A DNA stretch of 64,000 bases, taken from positions 1,650,001-1,714,000 of the forward strand of contig NZ_CP092190.1 of the NCBI RefSeq assembly GCF_022344005.1, written 5' to 3'. Under the pieces are notes generated by a model. The model was not told the DNA's origin, did not search any database, and worked only from the letters and a program-made list of their open reading frames with translations. A program made the position numbers and the translations under genes. Source of the DNA: Deinococcus sp. KNUC1210. GTDB lineage: Bacteria; Deinococcota; Deinococci; Deinococcales; Deinococcaceae. This document shows positions 48,006-56,843 of the stretch, piece after piece. Positions within the stretch are counted from its first letter, which is position 1. Each line of letters opens with the position of its first letter.

Positions 48006-48054
48006 GCTTCAGAGTGTGGCGCATGGCAGAGCCGTTCCGGTCGTCTACAAGAAA

Positions 48055-48066
48055 TAAAGCGCTTTA
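48055..48066. promoter_or_regulatory. 12-bp palindrome TAAAGCGCTTTA
   Basis: Perfect palindrome in the divergent gap between DUF1697 and frnE, 54 bp before frnE. Possible regulator site; no factor assigned. Confidence 0.3.
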
Positions 48067-48119
48067 CATTGTTACCTTTCTTGCCACAACCCGGCGGCTT
48101 ACAGGGCATCATCTGAAGC

Positions 48120-48875
48120 ATGACGACTGCTCCCTCTGCGCGCCTACAAGTCGATATCTGGTCCGACATCGCCTGCCCGTGGTGCTATGTGGGCAAACGC
48201 CGCTTCGAGCAGGCGCTGGCAAAGTTCCCTCAGCGCGGCGAGGTGGACGTGGTGTGGCACAGCTTTGAACTCGACCCTGCGGCCCAGTCGCACGCGTCGC
48301 TGAACATGCGCGACATCCTGGCGAAGAAGTACGGCCGGAGCCAGGAGCAGGCCCAGCAGATGCTGGACAGCATGACGCAGACCGCCGACGCCGAGGGCCT
48401 GACCTATCATTTCGACCGCCTTCAGGTCGCCAACACCTTTCAGGCTCATCAACTGCTGCATCTGGCCGCCGAACACGGCAGGCAGGCGGCCCTGAAAGAG
48501 CGGCTGCTGCACGCCCATTTCAGCGAAGGTCTGAATGTGGATGACCCCGAGACGCTGATCACACTGGCCGCCGAGGTCGGGCTGGACAGCGCACTGATAC
48601 GCCGGGCACTGGAGCAGCAGACCTACGCCGAAGCCGTGCGCCAGGATGAGGCCCAGGCACAGCGCTACGGCATTCAGGGTGTGCCGTTTTTCGTGCTGGA
48701 CGGGACGTATGGCGTCAGCGGCGCCCAGTCGCCCGAAACGCTGCTGAATGCGTTGCAGCAGACCTGGAGCGAGCGCCACCCCCTTCAGCTGATCGGGGTA
48801 GGCAGCGATTCGAGCGCCGCCGGACTCTGCGACGACGGCAGCTGCACCGTACCGGCCCCCCGAGATCAGAATTGA
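48120..48875 (+). CDS. frnE: DsbA-family dithiol oxidoreductase FrnE
   Basis: 251 aa, thioredoxin fold with helical insert. The CXXC site is IACPWCYVGKRR (C19, C22) with a helical domain and GVPFFVLDGTYGVSGAQSPETL (cis-Pro loop). The C-terminus has LCDDGSC (C237, C242), the CX4C motif. That exact pairing is characteristic of D. radiodurans FrnE, a cytosolic disulfide isomerase needed for oxidative stress and radiation tolerance, where the two motifs exchange electrons. No signal peptide, agreeing with a cytosolic place. Confidence 0.9.
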   Translation: MTTAPSARLQVDIWSDIACPWCYVGKRRFEQALAKFPQRGEVDVVWHSFELDPAAQSHASLNMRDILAKKYGRSQEQAQQMLDSMTQTADAEGLTYHFDRLQVANTFQAHQLLHLAAEHGRQAALKERLLHAHFSEGLNVDDPETLITLAAEVGLDSALIRRALEQQTYAEAVRQDEAQAQRYGIQGVPFFVLDGTYGVSGAQSPETLLNALQQTWSERHPLQLIGVGSDSSAAGLCDDGSCTVPAPRDQN

Positions 48876-49093
48876 CGACGTGATCAATGTCACGCCGGGT
48901 GTGCCGAAAGCACCGAGTATCTTCCCCGACTTCATGAAAGTCGGATAGAATCATAGAGAACGCAGGCATCACTCGCCCCCTCTCGACGTTTCGTCTCATC
49001 TGTTCTGCCGCCACTTCTGACAGTCGTTGTTCAGGTCTGCGTTATACCGTCCTGCATCCGTCGCCACGTTCACTGTGCTGACCGGCAGCGTCT

Positions 49094-50370
49094 GTGCAGG
49101 CCGTCCAGCGAGCAGGTGTCACAGTGACCAGAAAGATCAGGGGGGTCATCATCGAGCGCAAGTCGAGCCGTTCGCCCTTCGTCGAACCTCCCGGACCGGA
49201 TGACACGCCGTCTCTGCAGGATGTTTCGGTCACCCAGGCCTGGACCTCGGTCAAGCGCACCACCTTCCTGATCATCGGGCCGCTGGGCATCCTGGCGTGT
49301 GGGCTGGCGCTGCTGGCCCAGTGGCACAGCATGGACAGCCTCGACCGCTACGCTCTGCCCGGCCTGTCGGTGGCGCTCCTCCTCCTGACGCTGCTGCTGA
49401 CCATGCGCCGCATTGAAGTCGGGCTTGCCACGTTCACAGCCTTCATCGCGACCACCGCGTATTTCCTGCTGGCGCTGAACCATCAGTTCGCGTGGTTCGT
49501 GCCCAAGTATCAGATGCTCAGCGAGAACACCTACTGGTTCTCCGTGCTCTACGCCACCGCCTTCATCGCCTTCCGGACCCGCTACGCCTTCCGCATCTGC
49601 GCCGTCATCTTCGGGCTGGCGTGTGTCATCTGCGGCTCTCATCTGCTGCAGCTGCGCTCTCAGGGCCTGCTGAACGACCGGATGCTGGCCTCCACGCTCC
49701 AGTTTCTGTTCTCCAGCGCCGTGCTGGTGCTGGCGCAGTACGCAGTGGGACGGCTGCGACACCAGCTGGATCAGGTGAAGATGGCGGCCTACCTGGACGT
49801 GCTGACCGGTCTGCCCAACCGCCGCTACGCCCAGCAGCTCCTCGAACGCAGCATGGCCCAGCACCGTCCCTTCGCGCTGGTGATGCTCGACCTCGATCAT
49901 TTCAAGGCGGTCAACGACACCTTCGGCCATCAGGCGGGCGATCTGGTGTTGCGCGAGACCAGCCGGATCATCAGCCGCCACCTCAGCGGGGCGCAGCAGA
50001 TGGTGCGCTGGGGGGCGAGGAATTCGTGCTGATCCTGCCGGGGCTGAAAAAACGTGAGGGCAAGGCACTGGCCGAGACGGCGCGGGCCGACCTGAACGCG
50101 CACGTCTTTGATGAGGTGGGGCGGATTTCAGCGAGCTTCGGGGTGGCGGAATATCTGGCGGGCGAGCGGCTGGAAACACTGATGGCCCGGGCCGACGCAG
50201 CGCTGTATGCCGCCAAGCGTCAGGGCCGGAACGGCGTGCGCGTCGCCATGGACGACGGTCGCCTCACCCGCATGGACCTCGCCGCCGCCGAGACGACTCC
50301 GGCAGACGGTCTGGTCTCCCCCGTGATTCCGCCGCCTGACGCCGCCTCCGACCAGCACAGGAGCCGCTGA
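49094..50370 (+). CDS. membrane GGDEF-domain diguanylate cyclase, frameshifted
   Basis: Corrected length about 425 aa. An N-terminal membrane domain with six helices (FLIIGPLGILACGLALLA, YALPGLSVALLLLTLLLTM, ...) is followed by the GGDEF domain: DVLTGLPNRRYAQQLLERSM, LVMLDLDHFKAVNDTFGHQAGD, then the active-site loop. At the loop the frame is lost in a G6 run (50010-50015); one more G gives RWGGEEFVLILPG, a catalytically competent GGEEF, and continues to ADAALYAAKRQGRNGV. It makes c-di-GMP. Start GTG 49094 is uncertain; GTG 49124 (VTRKIRG) is an alternative. Its stop abuts the next ATG. Confidence 0.85.
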
Positions 50371-50973
50371 ATGGTCCTCCCGTCCTCTGTGCTGCCCGAC
50401 CTCGCCGCCGACAAGACCCAGTGGCGCGACTGGGCACGCGAACGCAGGCGTGAACTGCTGAACGCCGATGCGCTGCCCGCCATCTCGGCAGCGATCTGCG
50501 CGGCACTGCTCGATTTTCTGGACGAACACCACCTGACACGGGGCGTCCTGGCCTACCACGCCCTGCCGGGTGAGCCGGACATCAGCGCCCTTCAGGACGT
50601 GGTGCCGCTCTTCACCACCCGTGCCGTGTTCCGGCCCACGCCCAGCCTGACGCTGCACGCGTGGCACAGCGCCACCGAACGCAGCCGATTCGGTGCGATG
50701 CAGCCGCCCAGAGGCAGCCCGGAGGTCCCGCTCACGGCCATCTCGGCGGTGCTGCTGCCGGGTCTGGCCTTTGACGTGCAGGGCAGACGGCTGGGGTATG
50801 GAGGCGGCTTCTACGACCGTCTGCTGCAAAACTGGGATGTCCCCACCATCGGCGTCACGCCCGCTGCGCTGCTGCTCCCTCAGGTGCCCGCCGAAGCCCA
50901 CGACGTGCCGCTGAACTACGTGGCGACCGAAGTGGGCGTCAGGGCAGCGGAGAGAACTGCTCAGAGCAGCTGA
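50371..50973 (+). CDS. 5-formyltetrahydrofolate cyclo-ligase family protein
   Basis: 200 aa. ATP-dependent return of 5-formyl-THF to 5,10-methenyl-THF. WRDWARERRRELLNADALPA (ATP and substrate Arg region), LPGLAFDVQGRRLGYGGGFYDRLL (the family fingerprint, Mg-ATP loop), and VTPAALLLPQVPAEAHDVPLNYVATEVGV at the end. Begins right after the GGDEF stop, so the two share a transcript though not an obvious pathway. Confidence 0.92.
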   Translation: MVLPSSVLPDLAADKTQWRDWARERRRELLNADALPAISAAICAALLDFLDEHHLTRGVLAYHALPGEPDISALQDVVPLFTTRAVFRPTPSLTLHAWHSATERSRFGAMQPPRGSPEVPLTAISAVLLPGLAFDVQGRRLGYGGGFYDRLLQNWDVPTIGVTPAALLLPQVPAEAHDVPLNYVATEVGVRAAERTAQSS

Positions 50974-50983
50974 ACGCCGCCGC

Positions 50984-52198
50984 TCAGTTGTTGCCTGCCA
51001 GCAGGATGCTGCGCGGAGCCAGCGTGACCGGGATTTTCAGTGGCGTTGCGCCGCCGTCACGGACCACCGTCAGAGTGACCTTCTCACCGACCTGATGGGC
51101 ACGAATGGCCGACAGAAAGTCGAGATACGACGTGACCGGCTTGCCCTCGACCGCCGTGATGATGTCGCCGGTGGCGTGGTTGGGGACGTTGTTGGCATCG
51201 TAGGTCACGTGGCCGAGGGGGCGCAGGCCAGCCAGATCGGCGGGGCCGCCGCGCACCACGCTCGTGAAAGCGAATCCGATGGTGTTGCCCAGCCCCAGAT
51301 CATGGAAGAACTGGATCGGCAGGCCGTCTTCCGGCAGGCCATCGGCTCCCAGGCCCACCACCGGGGCCTCGCGCTTCAGACCGCCGCGCAGCTGGGCAAG
51401 CAGCGCACTGCCCGAGGTCACAGGCACGGCATACGAGGTCAGTTGCAGGTCGTCGAGCGAGCCCGTGGCCGAAGATGGCCGGGACTCGGAACCGCTGCTG
51501 GCGGTGTCGGCAGGCTGATACCGGATGTAACTGGTGATGCCGATGAGCTGGCCCTGCGCGTTCAGGACCGGGCCGCCACTGTCGCCGGGAGCCAGCGGCG
51601 CATCGAGCTTCAGAGTGCCGGGCGGAAAGCTCGCCAGACCCGCTTCAGCATCGAGGGCCAGCAGTTTTCCACTCTTGGCCTTCAGGAACTGCCCGCCCGC
51701 ATTGCCGATGGCCAGGGCCGCCTGTCCGATGCGCGGCGGCTGGCTGGAGATCGGCACGAACGGCGCACCCGAGATGTTGATCTTCAGCAGGGCCAGGTCG
51801 TGCTGATCGTCGAATCCCACCACCGTCAGCGGAAAGCGCTTTTTGTCGAGCGTCACCGCCTCCAGGCGGGTCGAGCCGTAGACCACGTGATAGGCGGTCA
51901 GCACCTCGCCGCCCGAACTGATCAGCACGCCGCTGCCGATGCCGTTGGGTTCGGCGCAGGTCGGGTCGTCGGCCTTGCTGGGGCAGTCCTCGATTCGCAG
52001 GGCCGCTGCTCTGTTCTTCTGAAATATTGCGCTGAGCTGCGGCGAGATGGTGGGCGTCGTGACCGCCGGGGCGGGCTGAGCGGCAGCGGTGGGGTGGTTT
52101 TTGGACGATTGAGCGCTGATATTCTGGGCGGTCGCAGGCGACAACAGCAGGGCGACAGACAGCAGGCACAGAGGCCAGCGGGCACGCAAAGCGTTCAT
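50984..52198 (-). CDS. exported HtrA-like trypsin-type serine protease with PDZ domain
   Basis: 404 aa. Signal peptide MNALRARWPLCLLSVALLLSPATAQ. Protease domain with two cysteines (EDCPSKADDPTCAEPNG, possible disulfide), catalytic His in TAYHVVYGS, Asp in DDQHDLALLKI, Ser in APGDSGGPVLN; C-terminal PDZ (GGPADLAGLRPLGHVTYD, GDIITAVEGKPVTSYLD). Shares layout and motif wording with the protease at 11.3-12.4 kb (QGQLIGITSYIR versus LGQAIGVVSYVR), so they are paralogues; this one has a longer linker and the Cys pair, suggesting an extracytoplasmic site. Confidence 0.9.
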   Translation of the reverse strand: MNALRARWPLCLLSVALLLSPATAQNISAQSSKNHPTAAAQPAPAVTTPTISPQLSAIFQKNRAAALRIEDCPSKADDPTCAEPNGIGSGVLISSGGEVLTAYHVVYGSTRLEAVTLDKKRFPLTVVGFDDQHDLALLKINISGAPFVPISSQPPRIGQAALAIGNAGGQFLKAKSGKLLALDAEAGLASFPPGTLKLDAPLAPGDSGGPVLNAQGQLIGITSYIRYQPADTASSGSESRPSSATGSLDDLQLTSYAVPVTSGSALLAQLRGGLKREAPVVGLGADGLPEDGLPIQFFHDLGLGNTIGFAFTSVVRGGPADLAGLRPLGHVTYDANNVPNHATGDIITAVEGKPVTSYLDFLSAIRAHQVGEKVTLTVVRDGGATPLKIPVTLAPRSILLAGNN

Positions 52199-52368
52199 AA
52201 TTCAGTATGCGCCTATGTTTTAAGCGAAGTTGTGGCTTTTGGTAGAAAGACTGGACACAGGGTTTAGGGTGTGCAGAACTCCGAGCTGTCTGAAGGGAAG
52301 GTGAAGCGGCGGCCTGTCCAGAGCAGACCTGCATACCGCCCCGGACGCTGTGCCACACTGTCCGCACC

Positions 52369-52845
52369 ATGAGCGCCCCAGACCCGCAGCCCACACCGCC
52401 CCGCTCGGTCTTCGTGTACGGCACGCTGATGCCCGGCGAGCGAAACGCCTGGGTGGCCCACACCGCCGCTCCTCCGGTCCGGGCCGAGCGAGCACGTCTG
52501 AGCGGCTACACCCTCTACGACCTGCGCCCGGAAGGCTATCCGGCACTGATCGAGAACACCTCTGAGGCAGCCGTCGAGGGCTGGGTGCTGCACTACGGGG
52601 AAGGCTGGGAAGCGGCCCTGCCCCACCTCGACGACCTGGAGGGCCTGCACCTGACGCCGCCGCTGTATCACCGCCAGCAGGCTACCGCCGAGACCGAAAG
52701 TGGGCCGCAGACCGTCTGGGTGTATGTCTATGCCCGCCTGGACCGCCTGCAGACGTCCGGCGCGGTGGTGGTGGCTTCGGGCCGTTGGACCGATACCGCC
52801 GACCGGGAATTCGATACCGGCTGGCCGGGAGTGGGGGAAGGGTAA
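52369..52845 (+). CDS. gamma-glutamylcyclotransferase-like (AIG2/GGCT) protein
   Basis: 158 aa. The family YGTLMPG loop is in FVYGTLMPGERN; the catalytic Glu region is LDDLEGLHLTPPLYHRQQ. Fold members convert gamma-glutamyl peptides to 5-oxoproline or remove gamma-glutamylamine adducts. Exact substrate unknown. ATG 52369 follows a CACACT at leaderless distance, weaker than others. Confidence 0.88.
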   Translation: MSAPDPQPTPPRSVFVYGTLMPGERNAWVAHTAAPPVRAERARLSGYTLYDLRPEGYPALIENTSEAAVEGWVLHYGEGWEAALPHLDDLEGLHLTPPLYHRQQATAETESGPQTVWVYVYARLDRLQTSGAVVVASGRWTDTADREFDTGWPGVGEG

Positions 52846-52865
52846 CCCCGGCGGCAGCACCTTCC

Positions 52866-52894
52866 TTGACAGGCTGCCCCCGCTTCCCTAAAAT
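52866..52894 (+). promoter_or_regulatory. promoter of the tRNA-His region (TTGACA-17-TAAAAT)
   Basis: Consensus -35 TTGACA, 17-bp spacer, -10 TAAAAT, about 48 bp before tRNA-His. Near-ideal sigma-70 type sequence. Confidence 0.8.
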
Positions 52895-52941
52895 AGTCGG
52901 GCTGTATTGGAAGCTTCGTTGCCAAGCAGCAAGACCTGTGT

Positions 52942-53019
52942 GGTGGGTTTAGCTCAGTAGGTTAGAGCGCCGCTCTGTGGAAGCGGAGGTCGGGGGTTCA
53001 AATCCCCTAACCCACCCCA
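52942..53019 (+). tRNA. tRNA-His (anticodon GTG)
   Basis: Acceptor GTGGGTT/AACCCAC with the extra G-1 opposite discriminator C73, as required for histidine tRNAs; anticodon stem CCGCT/AGCGG, loop CTGTGGA (GTG); T-arm GGTTCAAATC; encoded CCA. Confidence 0.96.
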
Positions 53020-53140
53020 ACAATATATTTACCGGAAGGGACTACACCGGGCTTGGTTCTGGTCTGGGTCGATTCGAGATTGGGCCGGACTACTGGGCTG
53101 AGACACTTCAAACGGGTACACTTCTTCTGAAGAAGCCCAT

Positions 53141-53225
53141 GCGGGGATGGCGAAACTGGTAGACGCGCCAGATTTAGGATCTGGTATCGAAAGATATGAG
53201 GGTTCAAGTCCCTTTCCTCGCACCA
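53141..53225 (+). tRNA. tRNA-Leu (anticodon TAG)
   Basis: Acceptor GCGGGGA/TCCTCGC, D-arm GGCGAAACTGGTAGACGC, anticodon stem CCAGA/TCTGG with loop TTTAGGA (TAG), long variable arm, GGTTCAAGTCC T-arm, encoded CCA. 121 bp after tRNA-His and probably co-transcribed. Confidence 0.96.
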
Positions 53226-53236
53226 ACCTTGAGAAG

Positions 53237-53262
53237 CGGCCCTCCTGTGGGGCCGTTTTTCT
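53237..53262 (+). terminator. rho-independent terminator after tRNA-Leu(TAG)
   Basis: CGGCCC/GGGCCG stem with 7-nt loop followed by TTTTTC. Confidence 0.8.
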
Positions 53263-53363
53263 TTGTCCAGTCTTTTTGGGTTCAGCACTTTCTTTGGTCA
53301 GTCGCGGTTCAGGTACAGAGCATCACCCACATCACACGCAGACAGCAGCGACGGGAGCGAACA

Positions 53364-54759
53364 ATGGCAGAAATAGTGAGTCAGAGCGGCAACAAGGTGG
53401 AGTTCAAGGTCACAGTGCCCGCAAACGAGGTCAGCCGTGCGTATCAGCAGGTCTGGACGGCCGTGGCGCGTGACGTGCGCGTTCCCGGTTTCCGTCCTGG
53501 CAAGGCTCCCAAGAGCGTCCTCGCCAAGCGCCTGATGCCCGGTTACGTCGAGAACGAGGTGCGCGACCGCCTGCTGGAAGTGCACTACCCGCAGGCCGCC
53601 CGCGAACTGAAGCTGAACCTGGTGGACGCCACCATCGACCCCGGCACCCTGAGCGACGGTCAGAGCTTCGACTTCGGCGTGAAGGGCGAGACGTACCCCA
53701 AAGTCGTGCTGGGCGACTGGAAGACCACCACCCTGAGCGCACAGTCGCCCGAGATCACGGCGGACGTGCTGGAGCAGACCCTCACCGATCTGCGCGAGCG
53801 CAACGCCACCTTCGAGAGCGCCGAGCGCCCTGTGGAAGCCAACGACATGGTGACCATCCAGGAACTGGCCGCCGAGGGCGAGGAAGCCAGCGGCAGCTAC
53901 CCGGTCTACCTGGATATGGCCGAGGCGCACGTGCGCGAACGCGCTGCTGGGCAAGAACAAGGGTGACGAGGTGTCGATCACCGTTCCTGCTCATCAGCAC
54001 GGCGACCACGAGCACCCCGAGCACACCGTTCAGGTGCGGATCGAGGACATCAAGCACAAGAAGTTGCAGGAGCTGGACGACGCCTTTGCGTCTTCGCTGA
54101 ACTTCGAGTCGCTCGACCGCCTGAAGACCGACCTGAAGGCCGAGCTGGAAAACCGTGCCGCCCGCGAGGGTGAGACGGCCCGCCGCGAGGAGTTTGTGAC
54201 GGCGCTGGTCGAGGGCATGCAGGTCGAGATTCCTCAGGCCCTGCTGGAGCGCCGCCGCGAGGCGATGCTGGAAGAGATTCAGGGCGACCTGTCTCGCCAG
54301 GGCGTCAAGTGGGACGAGTACGAAAGCTTCATGCAGGAGCAGGGCAAGCTCGACGAGTTCATGGCCGACCTCGCCAAGAACGCCGAGACCCGCGTGCGCC
54401 GCGATCTGGCACTGGAGCAGCTGGCCGAGGATCTAGGCGTTCAGCTCACCGACACCCAGTTCAATGCCGCGCTGAGCGCCCTGGCCCAGTCGAACAACAT
54501 GACCATCCAGACGCTCCGCACGCAGCTCGGGCCGAACGGCCTGAACAGCTACTACGCCAGCATCGTGCGCGAGCAGGCGCTGGGGCAGGCTGTCGCTCAG
54601 CTGAGCGCGGCCACCACCCCCGCAGCCAGCACCGAGACTGCCGAGACCAGCGAGAGCGAGGCTGCCCCCGTGACCGAAGAGGCCCCGGCTGCCGAGAGCG
54701 AGCAGGCCGCCGCTGCCGAACCCGAGAGCACCCCCGAGGAAGACACCCAGACCGAGTAA
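53364..54759 (+). CDS. tig: trigger factor, frameshifted
   Basis: Ribosome-bound chaperone and peptidyl-prolyl isomerase. N-terminal ribosome-binding domain with VPGFRPGKAPKSVLAKR (the GFRxGxxP signature), then the FKBP-like domain (EANDMVTIQELAAEGEEASGSYPVYLDM...), then the helical C-terminal arms (KKLQELDDAFASSLNFESLD on) and an acidic Ala/Glu tail. The frame shifts around 53936-53942 (residue ~191, in the FKBP domain): removing one C or adding two bases joins HVRE to ALLGKNKGDEVSI. Corrected ~465 aa, full length. As a core chaperone in a single copy, an indel error is likely. Confidence 0.92.
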
Positions 54760-54774
54760 GCGAACAGCTGTGCA

Positions 54775-54813
54775 GGAGGAAGGAGACCATGTTCGTCTCC
54801 TTCCTCCTTTTTT
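54775..54813 (+). terminator. strong rho-independent terminator of tig
   Basis: Perfect 13-bp stem GGAGGAAGGAGAC/GTCTCCTTCCTCC, 7-nt loop, then six T. Confidence 0.9.
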
Positions 54814-54855
54814 GGCGCTGATTCACCGGGCCGCTTTGTCCCGCCTCTCCCCTGC

Positions 54856-54861
54856 TAGCCT
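54856..54861 (+). promoter_or_regulatory. -10 element (TAGCCT)
   Basis: Ends 6 nt before the ATG at 54868. Confidence 0.35.
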
Positions 54862-54867
54862 GCCGGT

Positions 54868-55548
54868 ATGACGCTCTCCTCCGTTCCCCAGCCTGCCGAA
54901 CCCCAGGGCCGCGCCACACCGCTTCATTTTGTGCTGGGATACGCCGCCGGAGTGGGGCTGTACTTTCTGGTGAGGGCGCTGGGCGGCCTGAATCCCAGTG
55001 CCTGCCAGGGACAGACGGTGGTGGCCCTGCTGGTGCCGCTGCTGCTCGGGCCGGGTGGCCTGGGCCTGACCGCCAGCCAGTGGAACCGCCCACCCCGCGC
55101 GATCTTCGGGCTGGGGCTGGTGGTGGCCTCGCTGTTTCCGGCGCTGTTCCTGGCATCGCGCGATATCGCCAATCTCAGAAATTTCGGCTGCGCGGGCGGC
55201 TACGTGGTCATCAGCCCGGTGGGAGGCAAGGGCCTTTCCGAGATGACGCTGAAGGCAGGCGAAACGCGCAGGCTGGAACTGCGGGTCGGCGGCTTCGACG
55301 TGAAAACCCGGGCCGACGCCTTCGAGCTGAAAGCCGACGCCACCAATCCGCTGCGCTCTGCGGTGCCGCCGCTGAAGGTGACGCTGGAGCGCAGCAGCGG
55401 GGTGAAGCTGGGCCAGGAAGTGCCGCTGACCATCGCGGCCGATGCGGGCGGCCCGACCCAGCAGTACACCGTGAACGTGAACGTGGTGCAGGCGGGGGGC
55501 AGGACCGCCAGCGGCAGCGTCACGGTCAATGTGGAAGGCGTCAAATGA
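54868..55548 (+). CDS. membrane hypothetical protein with C-terminal extracytoplasmic beta domain
   Basis: 226 aa, no named family recognised. Three likely membrane helices at the N-terminus (FVLGYAAGVGLYFLVRALGGL, VVALLVPLLLGPGGLGL, IFGLGLVVASLFPALFLA), then ~120 residues of beta-rich sequence (RRLELRVGGFDVKTRADAFEL, LKVTLERSSGVKLGQEVPLTI, QQYTVNVNVVQAGGRTASGSVTVNV) resembling an Ig-like or NEW3-type domain. Two Cys (SACQGQ, FGCAGG). Lies between tig and menG; function unknown. Confidence 0.75.
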   Translation: MTLSSVPQPAEPQGRATPLHFVLGYAAGVGLYFLVRALGGLNPSACQGQTVVALLVPLLLGPGGLGLTASQWNRPPRAIFGLGLVVASLFPALFLASRDIANLRNFGCAGGYVVISPVGGKGLSEMTLKAGETRRLELRVGGFDVKTRADAFELKADATNPLRSAVPPLKVTLERSSGVKLGQEVPLTIAADAGGPTQQYTVNVNVVQAGGRTASGSVTVNVEGVK

Positions 55549-55600
55549 AGACGGTACACCCTGCCTTGACCTGCCCGCTCAACTCTGATCTTGTGAGCAT

Positions 55601-56335
55601 ATGAGCATCCCCAGCGTGGGCGACCAACGTTCCCAGAGTGACCAGCAGCGCAAGGCCGACGACGTACAGGCGATGTTTGCGAGTATCGCGCCGCGCTACG
55701 ACCTGCTCAACCGCCTGCTGAGTGCAGGCATCGACAGGGGCTGGCGTCGGGCCGCCGCCGAGGAAGCGCTGCTGCTGCATCCGGCACGCCTGCTGGACGT
55801 GGCGACCGGAACCGCCGATTTTGCGCTGGAACTTAAGCGCCGTTCCCCAGCGTGCGAGGTGATCGGCTCGGATTTCGTGCCGCAGATGCTGGCAATCGGG
55901 CGCGAGAAGGCCAGGGCGCAGCATCTGGATATTCGGCTGGAAGAGGGCGACGCGCTGAATCTGCCGTACCCCGACGCCAGTTTCGACACCATCACCTGCG
56001 CGTTCGGCTTCCGCAATTTCGCGGATTATGCACGCGGTCTGGCCGAGTTCTGGCGCGTGCTGAAACCGGGGGGCCGCTGCGTGATTCTGGAGTTTCCACC
56101 GCCCGCACCGGGGCTGTTCGGCAGCGTCTTCCGCTTCTACTTTCAGCATGTGCTGCCGCGCATCGGTGCTTTGATCAGCGGCAATGCGGGCGCGTATACC
56201 TATCTGCCCGAAAGCGTGCTCGCCTTTCCCACTCCGCAGCGGCTGGCACAGCTGATGGTGGCGACAGGATTTCGCACCCGCTACCGGCTGCTGACCTTCG
56301 GCATCGCGGCGGTGCATGTGGGCGACAAGCTGTAA
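55601..56335 (+). CDS. ubiE: demethylmenaquinone methyltransferase
   Basis: SAM-dependent C-methylation of demethylmenaquinone, the last step of menaquinone synthesis (MenG role; Deinococcus uses menaquinone). 244 aa. UbiE signatures: VQAMFASIAPRYDLLNRLLSAGIDRGWRRAA, LDVATGTADFALEL (SAM motif I), EEGDALNLPYPDASFDTITCAFGFRNFAD, GGRCVILEFPPPAPGLF, and AYTYLPESVLAFP near the end. Convergent with the CoA-binding protein gene. Confidence 0.93.
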   Translation: MSIPSVGDQRSQSDQQRKADDVQAMFASIAPRYDLLNRLLSAGIDRGWRRAAAEEALLLHPARLLDVATGTADFALELKRRSPACEVIGSDFVPQMLAIGREKARAQHLDIRLEEGDALNLPYPDASFDTITCAFGFRNFADYARGLAEFWRVLKPGGRCVILEFPPPAPGLFGSVFRFYFQHVLPRIGALISGNAGAYTYLPESVLAFPTPQRLAQLMVATGFRTRYRLLTFGIAAVHVGDKL

Positions 56336-56414
56336 CGCAGGCCCGTGCTGCTGCGACCTCGTGGGAAGCCTCAGGCAGGCGTCTTGAGCTTAAAGCGCCT
56401 TCTGCCTCCCTGCT

Positions 56415-56843
56415 TTACAGCCACATTCTGTGGTCGGCCAACATGCATCTGTCCTGAATGACTTCGATGCCCACCGCCGAAAGCTGGTGGGCCACCTCGT
56501 CATCGCGGATCCCCTGCTGCATCCAGACCACCTTTGGAAGCGGCTGCATGCTCAGGATGTCCTGCAGGTGCTGATAGACCTTGTCGGAGCGGCGGAAGAT
56601 TTCCACCACGTCCACCGGTTCCGTCAGTTCGGCAACCGTACTGACGGCGGCATGGCCGAAGTAGCTTTCGCCCCGCGCTGCCAGGGCCGGATTGACCGGA
56701 ATGACGGTATAGCCGTTGCGGTCGAGGTATTCCGGCACGTAATAGGCAGGCTTCCCGGGGTCGCGGTGAAAGCCGATGACCGCGATCACCTTGCTGTCGC
56801 TGAGAACGCGGATCACGTCTTCCTTGCTGCTGAGGATGCTCAC
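56415..56843 (-). CDS. CoA-binding protein (YccU type)
   Basis: 142 aa, Rossmann-like CoA_binding domain: VIRVLSDSKVIAVIGFHRDPGKPAYYVPEYL with the Gly-rich turn, YTVIPVNPALAARGESYFG, VDVVEIFRRSDKVYQHL and KVVWMQQGIRDDEVAHQL. Members resemble the CoA-binding half of succinyl-CoA synthetase without catalysis. GTG 56843 overlaps the hemL stop (GTGA) and has a GGAGG site four bases away, so it is co-translated with hemL. Confidence 0.9.
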   Translation of the reverse strand: MSILSSKEDVIRVLSDSKVIAVIGFHRDPGKPAYYVPEYLDRNGYTVIPVNPALAARGESYFGHAAVSTVAELTEPVDVVEIFRRSDKVYQHLQDILSMQPLPKVVWMQQGIRDDEVAHQLSAVGIEVIQDRCMLADHRMWL

